Assembly: GCF_001277995.1 (NCBI RefSeq)
Contig: NZ_CP009220.1
Span: 186,001-250,000, forward strand
DNA: 64,000 bases
Source of the DNA: Corynebacterium deserti GIMN1.010
GTDB taxonomy: Bacteria; Actinomycetota; Actinomycetes; Mycobacteriales; Mycobacteriaceae
Reading direction: 5' to 3'
The translations under genes and the position numbers were made by a program. Of this stretch, positions 31,563-43,211 are shown piece after piece. The notes beneath the pieces are model-generated. The model saw only the letters and a list, made by a program, of their open reading frames with translations, made no database searches and was not told the origin of the DNA. Numbering within the stretch: position 1 is the stretch's first letter; every line of letters starts with the position of its first letter.

Positions 31563-34500
31563 ATGAAGAAACAAGGGCTCTACAACCCGGTGCATGAACA
31601 TGATGCCTGTGGTGTGGCGTTTATTGCGGATATCCATGGCCGTCCCAGCCGCAGCATCGTTGACCGTGCACTAGAAGCACTGCGCAATATTGATCACCGC
31701 GGTGCGGCAGGCGCAGAGAAGAACACTGGCGACGGTGCGGGTATCCTGATGCAGATCCCTGACAGCTTCTACCGTGAAGTCTCTGAGATTGACTTGCCAG
31801 AGGCAGGCGCATACGCAACTGGTATTGCCTTCCTCCCGCGTGGTCGCATGGCTATGTTGGATGCGCAGAAAGAAATTGAGCGCATCGCAACCCAGGAAGG
31901 CGCAACCGTGTTGGGTTGGCGCATGGTTCCTTATGATGACCGTGAGCTGGGTTCCATGGCCATTGAGGCAATGCCAAGCTTTGCTCAGATCTTTTTGTCT
32001 GTTCCGGGCAAGACGGGTGAAGATCTTGACCGCGTGATGTTCTTCATCCGCAAGCGCTGTGAGCGTGAGCTGGGTACCACCAACGGTCGTGACACTGTGT
32101 ACTTCCCATCGCTATCGTCCCGCACTGTGGTGTACAAGGGCATGCTCACGACCCTGCAGTTGGAGGGCTTCTTCGCTGATCTGAGTGATCCTCGTTTGGA
32201 GTCGGCGATTGCTGTTGTACACTCCCGTTTCTCTACCAACACCTTCCCAAGTTGGCCACTGGCTCACCCATACCGCCTCGTTGCGCACAACGGTGAGATC
32301 AACACCGTGCGCGGCAACGAGAACTGGATGCGCGCACGGGAGGCTCTTATCAAGAGCGAGAAGCTGGGCGATCTGGGCAGCGTGCTGCCTATCTGCACCC
32401 CCGACGGCTCGGACACCGCGCGTTTCGACGAAGCCCTGGAGCTTCTTCACCTCGGCGGATACTCCCTGCCACATGCTGTTGCGATGATGATCCCTCAAGC
32501 ATGGGAGCACAACAAGACACTCAGCCCAGAGCTGCGCGCTTTCTATGAGTACCACTCGTGCCTCATGGAGCCATGGGATGGTCCTGCTGCGCTGGCCTTT
32601 ACTGATGGACGCTTTGTGGGTGCTGTGTTGGACCGCAATGGTCTGCGCCCAGGACGTATTACCATTACTGATTCTGGTCTCGTTGTTATGGCTTCTGAAT
32701 CGGGAGTGCTGGACCTGGAGGAAGAAAGCGTCGTAAAGCGTACTCGTGTCCAGCCTGGTCGCATGTTCCTTGTCGACACGGCTGAGGGCCGCATTGTTGA
32801 AGACGAAGAAATCAAGCAGAAATTGAGCGAAGCGAAGCCATATGGTGAGTGGATCCGCGACAATTTTGTGCACCTTGATCGTCTGCCACAGACCCGTTAC
32901 AGCTACATGCCTCACTCCCGTGCAGTGCTGCGCCAGCGCGTGTTCGGAATTACTGAGGAAGACGTTGATTTGCTGCTCCTGCCAATGGCACGTCAGGGTG
33001 CTGAGGCAATCGGCTCCATGGGTTCCGACACCCCAATTGCCGCGATTTCGCAGCGTCCGCGCATGCTGTATGACTTCTTCGCGCAGCGCTTTGCGCAGGT
33101 CACCAACCCACCGCTGGACTCCATCCGCGAAAAGCCCGTGACCAGCATGTACACCCTGCTGGGTGCGCAGTCTGACGTGCTCAACCCAGGGCCTGAAGCT
33201 TCTCGACGCATCCGCCTGGAGTCCCCAATCATCGACAACCATGAGCTGGCTACGCTGATCAACGCCAATGCTCACGGTGAGTGGGAATCCTTCGGAGCTG
33301 CCGTTATTTCTGGTCTCTACCCTGTGGCTCACCACGGTGCCGGCATGCGTGCCGCCATCGCCCGCGTGCGCCGCGAGGTTTCTGAGGCAATCCGCAACGG
33401 CAAGACCCTCATTGTTTTGTCTGACCGCGAATCCGATGAGCGCATGGCTCCTATCCCAGCGCTGCTTCTAACTTCTGCCGTTCACCAGTACCTGGTGCAG
33501 CAGCGCACCCGCACCCAGTGCTCCCTGGTTATTGAATCCGGTGACGCCCGCGAAGTGCACCACCTGTCCATGCTGATCAGCTTCGGTGCAGATGCCATCA
33601 ACCCATACATGGCGTTTGAAACCATCGATGAGCTGCGCATGAAGGGCCAGCTCGGTGACCTCACCTTGGATGAGGCATCCCGCAACTACGTTAAGGCTGC
33701 CACCACCGGTGTGCTCAAGGTGATGTCCAAGATGGGTATCGCTACCGTGTCCTCCTACCGTGGCGCTCAGCTTGCCGATATCACCGGCTTGCACCAGGAA
33801 CTGCTTGATCACTACTTCGGCGGAATTTCTTCCCCCATCTCCGGCATTGGCCTGGATGAAATCGCCGGCGATGTGGAAGCACGCCACCGCAGCGCATTCC
33901 TGCCTCGACCTGAAGAAAACGCACACCGCGAACTGGATCTGGGTGGTGAATACAAGTGGCGTCGCGAAGGCGAATACCACCTGTTCAACCCAGAGACCAT
34001 CTTCAAGCTGCAGCACGCAACGCGTTCCGGCAGCTACGAGATCTTCAAGGATTACACCCGCAAGGTGGACGATCAATCCACCCGCCTAGGTACCATCCGT
34101 GGACTTTTTGAGTTCAGTGCCGACCGCACTCCGATCCCTGTGTCGGAAGTTGAGCCAGTCAGTGAGATCGTTAAGCGATTCTCCACCGGTGCAATGTCCT
34201 ACGGTTCAATCTCTGCAGAAGCACACGAAGTGTTGGCTATCGCCATGAACCGCCTGGGTGGCATGTCCAACTCTGGTGAAGGTGGAGAAGACGCTCGCCG
34301 CTTTGACGTGGAGCCAAACGGTGACTGGCGTCGTTCCGCCATCAAGCAGGTAGCGTCCGGTCGCTTCGGTGTGACCAGCCACTACCTCAACAACTGCACC
34401 GATATTCAGATCAAGATGGCTCAGGGTGCCAAGCCTGGTGAAGGCGGACAGCTGCCACCAAACAAGGTTTACCCATGGGTTGCAGAAGTCCGTATCACCA

Positions 34501-36095
34501 CCCCAGGTGTGGGACTGATTTCTCCACCACCACACCACGACATCTACTCCATTGAAGATCTAGCTCAGCTGATCCACGACCTGAAGAATGCAAACCCACG
34601 CGCCCGTATCCACGTGAAGCTGGTTGCAGAGCAGGGCGTTGGAACCGTTGCCGCTGGTGTGTCCAAGGCACACGCTGATGTGGTGCTCATTTCCGGCCAC
34701 GATGGCGGAACCGGTGCATCCCCATTGACCTCCCTCAAGCATGCGGGTGGACCATGGGAACTTGGTCTGGCCGAAACCCAGCAGACCCTGCTGCTCAATG
34801 GCCTGCGTGATCGCATCCGCGTGCAGTGCGATGGTCAGCTCAAGACCGGCCGAGACGTCATCATCGCAGCGCTGCTCGGTGCTGAGGAATTCGGCTTCGC
34901 CACCGCTCCTCTCGTGGTGGAAGGCTGCATCATGATGCGTGTTTGCCACCTGGATACCTGCCCAGTAGGCATTGCAACGCAGAACCCAGATCTGCGTGCT
35001 AAATTCACCGGCAAGGCAGAACACGTGGTCAACTTCTTCACCTTCATTGCCGAAGAAGTTCGTGAATACCTGGCTCAGCTTGGTTTCCGCTCCATCGATG
35101 AAGCTGTCGGCCAGGCACAGGTTTTGCGTAAGCGTTCCGGAATCCCAGCTGATTCCCGCGCAGCTCACCTGGATCTCACCCCGATCTTCCACCGTCCAGA
35201 AACTCCACACTTCCCAACTCAGGATGTGCGTTGCACCAAGACCCAGGAACACAGCCTGGAGAAGGCACTGGACAACGCGTTCATTGACAAGGCATCGGAC
35301 ACGATCACTCGCGCAGCTGCGGGAGTGGACACCAGCATTGTCATCAACAGTGAGATCAGCAACGTCAACCGCTCGGTCGGCACCATGCTGGGATCGGCAG
35401 TCAGCCGCGTCGCAGGTGCAAACGGATTGCCAGATGGCACCATCACCTTGAACCTTGATGGCTGTGCCGGAAACTCCTTCGGCGCATTCATTCCACGAGG
35501 TATTTCCATCAACCTTACCGGTGATGCGAATGACTTTGTGGGCAAGGGACTTTCCGGTGGACGCATTGTCATCCGACCTTCGTCCAAGACGCCAAAGCAG
35601 CTGAAGAACAACCCGAACATCATCGCCGGCAACGTTCTTGGCTACGGCGCGACTAGCGGTGAACTGTTCATTCGTGGCCAGGTCGGCGAGCGCTTCTGCG
35701 TCCGCAACTCTGGCGCCACTGCAGTGGTAGAAGGAATCGGCAATCACGGTTGTGAATACATGACCGGTGGACGAGTAATCGTGCTCGGCCCAGTCGGCGA
35801 AAACTTCGGCGCCGGTATGTCTGGTGGCATTGCCTACATTGCCAACTCCGATGATATCGAGCAGAAAATCAACGGTGAACTGGTGGATGTTGTTCCACTC
35901 ACCGACGACGATCTGACCTGGGTTGATGAGCAAATTGCTCGCCACCGCGAACTCACCGGATCCGACTCCAAGCTGAGGGCACAAGATTTGGTGAAAATCA
36001 TGCCACGCGATTACCAAAAAGTACTCACCATCATTGAAACCGCACAAGCCGAGGGCCAGGACCCCGCAATCAAGATCATGGAGGCAGTGAGCTAA
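31563..36095 (+). CDS. gltB: Glutamate synthase (NADPH) large subunit GltB
   Basis: The 1510-residue large subunit of glutamine:2-oxoglutarate aminotransferase, making glutamate from glutamine and 2-oxoglutarate. The domains are complete: class II amidotransferase with nucleophile Cys16 after a 15-residue propeptide ([13 protein letters not shown]), central domain, FMN-binding barrel ([15 protein letters not shown] near residue 1045), the 3Fe-4S cysteines in [15 protein letters not shown] near 1120-1138, and the C-terminal GXGXG beta-helix ([14 protein letters not shown], then GGRIVIRP). Its stop overlaps the gltD start by one base. Expected to be regulated by nitrogen supply. Confidence 0.97.
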   Translation: MKKQGLYNPVHEHDACGVAFIADIHGRPSRSIVDRALEALRNIDHRGAAGAEKNTGDGAGILMQIPDSFYREVSEIDLPEAGAYATGIAFLPRGRMAMLDAQKEIERIATQEGATVLGWRMVPYDDRELGSMAIEAMPSFAQIFLSVPGKTGEDLDRVMFFIRKRCERELGTTNGRDTVYFPSLSSRTVVYKGMLTTLQLEGFFADLSDPRLESAIAVVHSRFSTNTFPSWPLAHPYRLVAHNGEINTVRGNENWMRAREALIKSEKLGDLGSVLPICTPDGSDTARFDEALELLHLGGYSLPHAVAMMIPQAWEHNKTLSPELRAFYEYHSCLMEPWDGPAALAFTDGRFVGAVLDRNGLRPGRITITDSGLVVMASESGVLDLEEESVVKRTRVQPGRMFLVDTAEGRIVEDEEIKQKLSEAKPYGEWIRDNFVHLDRLPQTRYSYMPHSRAVLRQRVFGITEEDVDLLLLPMARQGAEAIGSMGSDTPIAAISQRPRMLYDFFAQRFAQVTNPPLDSIREKPVTSMYTLLGAQSDVLNPGPEASRRIRLESPIIDNHELATLINANAHGEWESFGAAVISGLYPVAHHGAGMRAAIARVRREVSEAIRNGKTLIVLSDRESDERMAPIPALLLTSAVHQYLVQQRTRTQCSLVIESGDAREVHHLSMLISFGADAINPYMAFETIDELRMKGQLGDLTLDEASRNYVKAATTGVLKVMSKMGIATVSSYRGAQLADITGLHQELLDHYFGGISSPISGIGLDEIAGDVEARHRSAFLPRPEENAHRELDLGGEYKWRREGEYHLFNPETIFKLQHATRSGSYEIFKDYTRKVDDQSTRLGTIRGLFEFSADRTPIPVSEVEPVSEIVKRFSTGAMSYGSISAEAHEVLAIAMNRLGGMSNSGEGGEDARRFDVEPNGDWRRSAIKQVASGRFGVTSHYLNNCTDIQIKMAQGAKPGEGGQLPPNKVYPWVAEVRITTPGVGLISPPPHHDIYSIEDLAQLIHDLKNANPRARIHVKLVAEQGVGTVAAGVSKAHADVVLISGHDGGTGASPLTSLKHAGGPWELGLAETQQTLLLNGLRDRIRVQCDGQLKTGRDVIIAALLGAEEFGFATAPLVVEGCIMMRVCHLDTCPVGIATQNPDLRAKFTGKAEHVVNFFTFIAEEVREYLAQLGFRSIDEAVGQAQVLRKRSGIPADSRAAHLDLTPIFHRPETPHFPTQDVRCTKTQEHSLEKALDNAFIDKASDTITRAAAGVDTSIVINSEISNVNRSVGTMLGSAVSRVAGANGLPDGTITLNLDGCAGNSFGAFIPRGISINLTGDANDFVGKGLSGGRIVIRPSSKTPKQLKNNPNIIAGNVLGYGATSGELFIRGQVGERFCVRNSGATAVVEGIGNHGCEYMTGGRVIVLGPVGENFGAGMSGGIAYIANSDDIEQKINGELVDVVPLTDDDLTWVDEQIARHRELTGSDSKLRAQDLVKIMPRDYQKVLTIIETAQAEGQDPAIKIMEAVS

Positions 36096-37615
36096 TGGCC
36101 GATCCACAAGGATTCCTCAAATACACCCGACGCGAGCCAGCACACCGTCCCGTGCCACTGCGTCTCATGGACTACTCGGAAGTCTACGAAAAGGCGCCAG
36201 CTGGTCAGATCGAAGAACAAGCAGCTAGGTGCATGGACTGTGGCGTTCCGTTCTGCCACGAAGGCTGCCCTTTGGGCAACATCATCCCAGAGTGGAACGA
36301 TCTCGTGCGCCAAGGCCGTTGGAAGGAAGCCTACGATCGCCTTCACGCGACCAACAACTTCCCTGAATTCACCGGTCGTCTGTGCCCCGCACCATGCGAA
36401 GGCGCCTGCGTGCTCGGCATCAACGATGATTCCGTCACCATCAAAAATGTTGAGCTGGAAATCGTCGAAAAGGCTTTCCAAGAAGGCTGGGTTCAGCCTG
36501 TCGTCGCATCCATGTCCACCGGCCTGTCCGTAGCCGTCGTCGGCTCCGGCCCCGCAGGTCTAGCCGCCGCACAGCAGCTCACCCGCGCAGGCCACAGCGT
36601 TACCGTCTTTGAACGCGACGACCGCCTCGGCGGCCTCATGCGCTACGGCGTGCCCGAGTACAAAATGGAAAACCGCTGGATCGACCGACGAATCCAACAA
36701 ATGGAGGCAGAGGGCACAACTTTCCAGGTAGGCACCTCGCCGCGCGCCGCAGAGCTTGCGCTTTTCGACGCCATCCTCCTCGCCACCGGTACTCCCGTCG
36801 CCCGCGAACTCAAGGTCCCCGGAAGCGACCTCGACGGCATCCACGCAGCAATGGATTACCTCACTGCCCAGAACCGCATCAACGAGGGCGATGGCGATGA
36901 ATCACCAATCAACGCCAAGGGAAAGAAAGTTGTCATCATCGGTGGCGGCGACACCGGCACCGACTGCTTCGGTACCGCCCTGCGCCAAGGTGCAGAATCC
37001 GTCACCCAGTTCGATATTCGTCCACGTGCACCATTCCAGCGCGCTGATTCCACCCCATGGCCGATGTACCCCAACCTCTTCCGCACCGCAACTGCACATG
37101 AGGAAGGCGAATACATCATCACCGGCGATGAATCAGCCGATGAAATCGCAGCATTGGGTCTTGCCGAGCGTTCCGCAGGCTCCACCCTTGGTGAGCGTAA
37201 ATTCGCTGTCAACACCGTCGAATTCCACGGCACCAATGGTCACGTCACCGGCCTGACCGGCAACCAAATTCGTGTTGTCAACGGCAAGCGTGAACCAATC
37301 GAAGGCACCGAGTTTCCCTTCGAAGCTGACCTAGTCCTCATCGCCCTGGGCTTCTCAGGCGCAGAGCAAGGCGGATTGGCACACGAACTCGGCGTCGGTT
37401 TCGACGATCGCGGCCGCATCATCCGCGACTCCAATTACCGCAGCCCCACCAACTCCCGCGTGTACATCGCAGGCGATAACGGCCGCGGCCAGTCCCTCAT
37501 CGTATGGGCAATCGCCGAAGGCCGCGCATGTGCCGCAGCCATCGACGCTGATCTGATGGGCGAAACCGCACTTCCAGTAGCTGTCTCCCCAACGGATGTG
37601 CCACTGGCTGTTTAA
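36095..37615 (+). CDS. gltD: Glutamate synthase small subunit GltD
   Basis: The 506-residue FAD/NADPH subunit that feeds electrons to GltB. N-terminal cysteines for two 4Fe-4S clusters are present (CMDCGVPFCHEGCPLGN near residue 46, CPAPCEGACVLG near 95), then the FAD Rossmann motif VAVVGSGPAGLAAAQQL near 148, the NADPH motif VVIIGGGDTGTDCFG near 280 and a C-terminal FAD motif VYIAGDNGRGQSLIVWAI. Translation starts one base inside the gltB stop. A strong terminator follows. Confidence 0.97.
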   Translation: MADPQGFLKYTRREPAHRPVPLRLMDYSEVYEKAPAGQIEEQAARCMDCGVPFCHEGCPLGNIIPEWNDLVRQGRWKEAYDRLHATNNFPEFTGRLCPAPCEGACVLGINDDSVTIKNVELEIVEKAFQEGWVQPVVASMSTGLSVAVVGSGPAGLAAAQQLTRAGHSVTVFERDDRLGGLMRYGVPEYKMENRWIDRRIQQMEAEGTTFQVGTSPRAAELALFDAILLATGTPVARELKVPGSDLDGIHAAMDYLTAQNRINEGDGDESPINAKGKKVVIIGGGDTGTDCFGTALRQGAESVTQFDIRPRAPFQRADSTPWPMYPNLFRTATAHEEGEYIITGDESADEIAALGLAERSAGSTLGERKFAVNTVEFHGTNGHVTGLTGNQIRVVNGKREPIEGTEFPFEADLVLIALGFSGAEQGGLAHELGVGFDDRGRIIRDSNYRSPTNSRVYIAGDNGRGQSLIVWAIAEGRACAAAIDADLMGETALPVAVSPTDVPLAV

Positions 37616-37656
37616 TACGGGATGTATGTAAGAAACTGCCGGATTTAACCAAATCC

Positions 37657-37706
37657 ATAGGCGTACCACGTGGAGTCTTGGACTCCACGTGGTACGCCTA
37701 TTTTTT
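37657..37706 (+). terminator. gltBD terminator
   Basis: A perfect 21-bp stem (37657-37677 with 37681-37701, three-base loop, core CCACGTGG) followed by TTTTT. It could also work on the minus strand. Confidence 0.9.
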
Positions 37707-38037
37707 CTTAAAAACCGCTCAACATTCACGATGCCGTTAGACCCCGGGAATGAGTTAACTTCGGTTTTCAGCTTGGGCCTTTAATTGGTTATTTAGGTAC
37801 TCCGGCGGGGATTGGTTGTGGGGAATTGTTCTCATTTTCTGTCGTAACAAGGTGCACTTGAGAGACTTACTTATCAAATTACTGAAACTTGAATTTAATA
37901 ATGGAATTCTATTAAATTGCTCTGTTATCGAATGTCGTCGAATGCAAAATCAATGGGTCAGACCCCTGTGTCTACTTTCCAGGGGTCGGGCCCAGCCTCG
38001 CAAGGGCAGTGCCAGGATCAACCGGAAGTTGGTAATA
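37707..38037. other. AT-rich intergenic region with one hairpin
   Basis: Between the gltD terminator and the convergent ligase-like gene. The part 37840-37940 is clearly richer in A and T than its surroundings. GACCCCTG (37961-37968) pairs with 37980-37987 and may be a weak terminator for the minus-strand gene ending at 38038; it lacks a T-run. No gene is supported here. Confidence 0.4.
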
Positions 38038-39534
38038 CTAGAAAGTGTGAGAACCGATTGTCCACGTGTGCACCGGTTGGCCGCTTTCTTGGTTGCGCAG
38101 ATACTGTTGCAACATGGCGGCGAGACCTGCTTTTCGGGCATCTGAACCTGGCATGCTTCCGTGCGCCTCAAGTTTGTTAAGGGTGCGTAGTTGCCAGGTT
38201 GCACCATTTTGGCGGGACTTCGCGCGTTCGGTGATAATGCCCAGGTACTCGTCGATAAGGTCGTCATTAACCTCAAGGCGTTGAAGACCAATGCGAGCCT
38301 GCGGAATGAGATGCTTTTGCACGAGATCAGCGACGTTTACTTGACCAAGCGTCGGCCACGTCATTCGTGCGAACAACCCAGAACGGGCACCCGATTGAAA
38401 GTTCTTCTCTGCATCAGGGAATTGCAGGCGCGACCACACAGGACGGTTCTCCTCCGCCAGGTACTTGACCAAACCGTAGTAGAACGCGGCGTCGGCGGTG
38501 ATGTCGATTGGCGTGGGACCTGCAGGTAAGAGACGGTTTTCCAGACGCAAGTGTGAGCGTTCTTCGCCGGGGGCGTAAATGGGTCGGTTCCAGCGCCACA
38601 CCGTTCCATTGTGCAAATTGAGATAGTGGAGTGCAGGGGATTTACCCTTCATCATCGGCGTTCCTGATAGTGCTCGGGATTCTGCGATGAGAGGGGAGAA
38701 GTAGCGGACGTTTTCTTCAAAAAGATCAAAAACGCTGGTGATCCATCGTTCCCCAAACCACACGCGGGGGCGTACACCTTGGTTGACCAATTCGGGAGTG
38801 CGGGTGTCGATCGCTTGTTGGAAGACAAGGATACGGCTTTCATGCCATACTCGACGGCCAAGGAACAGGGGAGAATTGGCGGAAAGGGCGGCTTGTACGC
38901 CGGCAATTGCTTGCGACGCATTCCACGCCGCTGCGAACTTATTGGGGGCTAGTTGCAAGTGAAGCTGGATAGACGTGCACGTTGATTCGGGGGCTAGGTC
39001 AGCGAAATCATGGACGATCTGCTCGCGGTCTGCAATATTGATGTGGACGAGTTCACCTCGGGATTCCATCACAGCATTGCTTAGCGCACGATACCGATTT
39101 TCTTGGGTCATCCATGCCGGATCTTCGAGGAATTCTGGAGTGATGGTGGGCAGCGTGCCGATCATCGCCACGTTCACGTTCTCCGATGTGGCGGCCGCGC
39201 GCACGCGACCTAGACGCGAGGTGATGCCTTGCTCGAGGCGTCGTAAAGCATCGCCTTTAACGGATAGTGGCGGGTGGTTCATTTCAACATTAAAGTTGCC
39301 GATCTCCGATTGGTACTCATCGTCCAAATGGGAAAGCACCACGTGGCCTGCGAGGGCGGGCTGCATGTGATTATCCACGAGGTTGAGCTCAAGTTCCAAA
39401 CCAATGGACCCTTGGTCCTCGAACTCAGAGTGCTGGAGGTGCCGGTCGAAGATTTCGAGGTCTTCCATGAGCAGCTGGCGGTAACGAGTGCGCTGCTGAG
39501 GTGTGTACCTGTCGGTGCTTACTGATTCGCCCAT
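38038..39534 (-). CDS. Glutamate-cysteine ligase family 2 (GCS2/EgtA-like) protein
   Basis: A 498-residue carboxylate-amine ligase of the GCS2 family. Seen: the acidic start of the ATP-grasp-like glutamine-synthetase fold (GSIGLELELNLVD near residue 45), IGNFNVEMNHPPL near 78, LQLAPNKFAAAWN near 195 and HLRLENRLLPAGPTP near 335. Members join glutamate to an amine through a gamma bond; Mycobacterium EgtA belongs here, but corynebacteria use mycothiol, so gamma-glutamylcysteine synthesis is only one option. It is transcribed alone, between two strong terminators. A GTG at codon 5 is an alternative start. Confidence 0.82.
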   Translation of the reverse strand: MGESVSTDRYTPQQRTRYRQLLMEDLEIFDRHLQHSEFEDQGSIGLELELNLVDNHMQPALAGHVVLSHLDDEYQSEIGNFNVEMNHPPLSVKGDALRRLEQGITSRLGRVRAAATSENVNVAMIGTLPTITPEFLEDPAWMTQENRYRALSNAVMESRGELVHINIADREQIVHDFADLAPESTCTSIQLHLQLAPNKFAAAWNASQAIAGVQAALSANSPLFLGRRVWHESRILVFQQAIDTRTPELVNQGVRPRVWFGERWITSVFDLFEENVRYFSPLIAESRALSGTPMMKGKSPALHYLNLHNGTVWRWNRPIYAPGEERSHLRLENRLLPAGPTPIDITADAAFYYGLVKYLAEENRPVWSRLQFPDAEKNFQSGARSGLFARMTWPTLGQVNVADLVQKHLIPQARIGLQRLEVNDDLIDEYLGIITERAKSRQNGATWQLRTLNKLEAHGSMPGSDARKAGLAAMLQQYLRNQESGQPVHTWTIGSHTF

Positions 39535-39655
39535 AACTTAGAGCAAACCACAAATCTGTAGTGGATGTCAGCGGAATTGATTGCGATAGGTCTGGGTGAC
39601 TAGTTGGGTGCGAGATATTCCGAGATATTCCAAGCCAAAAACAAAGAGATACAAA

Positions 39656-39702
39656 AAGAGGGTGTGTTCCCTTCCTCAGTAAGGAAGGGAACACACCCTC
39701 TT
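39656..39702. terminator. Terminator of the Emb gene
   Basis: A perfect 21-bp stem (39656-39676 with 39682-39702) with a five-base loop; read leftwards it runs into a T-run. It ends the aftA-Emb transcript, whose last stop is at 39738. Confidence 0.9.
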
Positions 39703-39737
39703 AGACCTATTAGCGAAGCGTCAGCCAGGTGGCCGAG

Positions 39738-42700
39738 TTACTCATCAACTTTCATGTGGCCGGGATCCCACAGCCCGGAACGCTGGATATTCTCCAGGTT
39801 GATGTCGGCAACCTTAGGAGCGTCACCGGTGGAGTTGGTGCGCAGGCTGTAGCGCTCGATGGAACCCCAGTCGCGACCCCAGTCATTACGTAGGTAGGAC
39901 GGGATTTCATACGCCCAGTTGACCGCTTCGGCTGTGCCCATTGCGCCGCCGCCCGCCCAGTCCTGGAATGGAGACAGAGTTGCCTTGCCACCGTGGTCTG
40001 GGGAGATTCGGTATTCAGGAATTTCTGTGACACCGGCGTAGTGGTCGAAGGTGCGCTGGCATGGGAACTGCAGGCCAACTGCCCAGTCAAGAAGGCCTGG
40101 GGTTTCAGATCCGATGACGTTGTTCAATGAGTCGAGGTTTGGTACGCGTGGTGGGGTCAGTGCTACCCATTGATCCTCGTCGAGGTTGACGTCGGAGGCC
40201 ACGATGCGGACAACGTTTGCGTCCGCTGGGAGTTGATCCAGTGGGTAACGCAGGTTACGCCACGAAGGTTCCGGGCCGATGTCGTACATCATTGCTTCGC
40301 CGAGTTCTTCCACCTCGCCATCATCGTCTAGGCGGCCATATTCGAGCATGACGGACTGTCCGGATTGGTGAACACCGTTGATGTCATAGTGCTCAATACG
40401 TCCAGCAGCAGAGACCACAATGATGGGGGCTTCTTCGGTTGCTTCTGGGATCTCGTACCAGTCGGTGGTGATGTGTGCTGGGTTTTGGGTACCAGCGGTC
40501 CAAGAACCAACGACAGGTACTTGGGTGTAGTCCAGGTTGAAAGGCAGGCGTGCGGTGGAACCGTTGATACCTTCGGATCCGCGGACACCGCCGGTGTTAC
40601 CGGTGGACTGTCCGGACGACTCATCAGAGCCACCGGTTTCGGTGTCTTGGTCGGTGTTGGCGATGGCACCCACAGCAGACAGGTTTGCTTGATCCTGGCT
40701 GATAGAAACCGGAATGCCCGAGGCGTCAAAGCCGCGGATTTCATCGGCTTCAAGTGACTCACCGAGGGAGGAATTAACTGGGGTGAGGAAGGATTCATTG
40801 GAGTTGGTTTCCAGCATCGCATCCGCTGCCAGGCCACAGGTTTGACCGCCAAGGGTGCGCAGGTTGCCCAGTCCGACGGAATATGCAGGGTACTGATCAA
40901 CAAAAGCCTTGCCCAGCGATGCGCACGAGATGAACACCACGAGGGCAGAAACCAATGCGATAGGGGACGCCGCCAAGCCCTTGAACCTGGAAGCGCGCTC
41001 CTGCTTTGCCTTTTCTTCAGCGACAAACTCACCCATGGAGTGGTTGGTTTCCGCTTGAGCAACCTTGACGTCTTTAATAAAGGACTGGATTACGCCGACG
41101 ACCAGCACGATCACCGCGATAACAAGCACAACGGTGGATGCCTCGATGCCCTTAATTTGGATCGTCTTGTCCCACCATGGAACTGAGTAGCTAGAGGTGT
41201 ACCACCAACCATTCACGCCCGCGAGCGCGATTGCCAAAATAAACAGGAAAGCACCCACGGAAAACGTGCGCATGCGTGGAGATTTCACGGCCACATACGA
41301 CAGCCCCACGGCGGCAAGACCTGCAAGAGCACCCGCAAGACCTGCGTAGACACCGAAGTGGTGGGTCCACTTGGTGGGAGTGAACATCATGAAGAACATG
41401 GTGCCGAAGATGACCAGCATCAACCGCAGCGACGGCCCCTTGGCAGAACCAGGCACGCGACCGTAGCGCAGGATAGCCGCCACGACGATCGCCAGGCAGG
41501 CCACCAGAATCAAAACGGCAAAACGTCTGGTGAAGGAACCATCAACGGTTTGTTCCATGACAGTTTGGTAGCGCACATATTCGTGGTACCACGACAGCGC
41601 AGGGCCCTTCGCGGAGCGCACACGAATCGATTCCATCACGGTCGACCACGTTTGATCACCGAAGACAGCAATCAAAATAGCAGTACCCGACGCGAAAAAC
41701 GGCGCAAGCATAGCCATCGAGGCACCAAAAACAGTGCTTCTCGACGCCCCCCTCGGCGACCCAATCAACGGCAAGCGACGATACAAAATACGAATCAACG
41801 CAGACAAACTGACCAGCAGCGCGGCCACAGCCATCAAACCGGTTGGCCCGGACGCCAACGAGATGGTGGCCAAAATGACACCAATCGCGGCTGGGAGAAG
41901 TCGAGACGTTGCAATCGCACGCTCAAATGACACCCACGTCAACAGCGCACCCATCGCGATGATGGGCTCTGGGCGAACACCATTGTTGTACGGCAGCCAG
42001 AACGCCAGGAACACCATCGCAGCGGACCAGTGTGCCACGCGACGACCACTGACCTGTGGACCAAAACGAGGCATAACCTCACGCGACAGCACGAACCAAA
42101 TGATCAAACCAGATAGTAATGCTGGCAGACGGATCCAGGTGGACGCGGTGGACACATAGGCCATCAGGCCCAGCAGATCGTAGTACGGCGCACCGAATGG
42201 GGATTCAGGCACGCCAAACCAGCGGTAGTAGTTGGCCATGTAGTCCGCATTGTGGGACACACGCGCCATGCTTGTGATGAAGCCGTCATCAGAGGTGTTT
42301 GCACCAATGAAGTGCCAGAACACCAAAATGCCTACGACAACACCGTCAAGTGGCTTCAGCTTGTACCAATTCGACGGCAGGAAGCGGTGCGCCTTGCGGC
42401 CATCAAGCAGGTCCATGCGGTGCAGCGCCCACAGCGAGACCAACAGGGAGGCCAAGCCAACGAAGATGGCGGCGTATTTAATAAAGCTTGGCGACGAGGT
42501 AAATCGTGAATTGATCTCGACGTTAACACTGAGCCCCGCAGCTTCTAGAGCGGATGCGGTGGAGGAGTCGTCGACAAGCTCGGTGTAAACGCCGGTGACC
42601 TGTGGCCGCTCGTCGCCTTCGGTCTCGCCCGTGAAGCTGGTTCCGCTAATTTCTGCGGTGGTGGTGTCCTCGGTGGAGGAAATTTCCAGCACCGCATCGC

Positions 42701-43211
42701 TTGGCAAGCGATCAACCTGGTCCGCTGTCAGGTCCAGCAGCACCTGGCCGCGGACGATGACATCCAAATTGCCGTCAATGGTGCGCACAAACAAACCACG
42801 ATTGGTGGCGTCCGTGCTGTCCAAAGGCAACGTGCCCATGACCAGAGTCTGATTGTCATTGAGCTCATCGAGCGCCGACACCGGAATCGAGGCATCCATC
42901 GACTGTGGCGCATAGGAAATCAACGGCGCATTCACGCTGCTCAATTCGCCATTTTGCGGCCATGACAGCGATGACTGCACTTGGTTGACCGGGAGGAAAG
43001 GCAACAGGACAAACATCAACAGGCCTAGCAAACCTGATGAGACAGCCAGTTTCTTCAGCCAGCCCGGGGCAACCTGCGGGGGTTCTTCAGCAGAACCCTT
43101 TAGCTTTTTCGACTCAACTACTTCTGACACGCTGTTCGAGTCTACGTCATACCCCCGCTTGTCACCGCTTTTGCGCGCGCTGGGGAGGCCGTTTGGTGAG
43201 GTATCACTCAT
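39738..43211 (-). CDS. Arabinosyltransferase Emb (EmbC-type), arabinogalactan synthesis
   Basis: A 1157-residue GT-C glycosyltransferase that extends arabinan using decaprenyl-phospho-arabinose outside the membrane. It has a first membrane segment near residue 50, an extracytoplasmic carbohydrate-binding-like domain (about 70-240), the catalytic acidic pair in ANTSDDGFITSMARV near 305, ten or more further membrane segments to about 750, and a large C-terminal carbohydrate-binding domain. Corynebacteria usually have one Emb protein where mycobacteria have EmbC/A/B. It overlaps aftA by eight bases. Emb proteins are the ethambutol target. Confidence 0.93.
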   Translation of the reverse strand: MSDTSPNGLPSARKSGDKRGYDVDSNSVSEVVESKKLKGSAEEPPQVAPGWLKKLAVSSGLLGLLMFVLLPFLPVNQVQSSLSWPQNGELSSVNAPLISYAPQSMDASIPVSALDELNDNQTLVMGTLPLDSTDATNRGLFVRTIDGNLDVIVRGQVLLDLTADQVDRLPSDAVLEISSTEDTTTAEISGTSFTGETEGDERPQVTGVYTELVDDSSTASALEAAGLSVNVEINSRFTSSPSFIKYAAIFVGLASLLVSLWALHRMDLLDGRKAHRFLPSNWYKLKPLDGVVVGILVFWHFIGANTSDDGFITSMARVSHNADYMANYYRWFGVPESPFGAPYYDLLGLMAYVSTASTWIRLPALLSGLIIWFVLSREVMPRFGPQVSGRRVAHWSAAMVFLAFWLPYNNGVRPEPIIAMGALLTWVSFERAIATSRLLPAAIGVILATISLASGPTGLMAVAALLVSLSALIRILYRRLPLIGSPRGASRSTVFGASMAMLAPFFASGTAILIAVFGDQTWSTVMESIRVRSAKGPALSWYHEYVRYQTVMEQTVDGSFTRRFAVLILVACLAIVVAAILRYGRVPGSAKGPSLRLMLVIFGTMFFMMFTPTKWTHHFGVYAGLAGALAGLAAVGLSYVAVKSPRMRTFSVGAFLFILAIALAGVNGWWYTSSYSVPWWDKTIQIKGIEASTVVLVIAVIVLVVGVIQSFIKDVKVAQAETNHSMGEFVAEEKAKQERASRFKGLAASPIALVSALVVFISCASLGKAFVDQYPAYSVGLGNLRTLGGQTCGLAADAMLETNSNESFLTPVNSSLGESLEADEIRGFDASGIPVSISQDQANLSAVGAIANTDQDTETGGSDESSGQSTGNTGGVRGSEGINGSTARLPFNLDYTQVPVVGSWTAGTQNPAHITTDWYEIPEATEEAPIIVVSAAGRIEHYDINGVHQSGQSVMLEYGRLDDDGEVEELGEAMMYDIGPEPSWRNLRYPLDQLPADANVVRIVASDVNLDEDQWVALTPPRVPNLDSLNNVIGSETPGLLDWAVGLQFPCQRTFDHYAGVTEIPEYRISPDHGGKATLSPFQDWAGGGAMGTAEAVNWAYEIPSYLRNDWGRDWGSIERYSLRTNSTGDAPKVADINLENIQRSGLWDPGHMKVDE

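Noticed and set aside
32112..33335. A 407-codon minus-strand frame within gltB
   Set aside because: Antisense shadow of a confirmed gene with no domain pattern or ribosome site.
34560..36107. A 515-codon minus-strand open frame across the end of gltB
   Set aside because: It is fully antisense to well-conserved gltB domains, its translation matches no domain and the start lies in gltD; it results from codon bias.
37961..37987. Strong terminator for the ligase-like gene
   Set aside because: The eight-bp stem is real but lacks a T-run on either strand; kept only as a hairpin note.
37816..38145. Possible 109-residue protein after gltD
   Set aside because: It overlaps the ligase-like gene antisense, lacks a convincing ribosome site and lies in an AT-rich stretch without codon bias.
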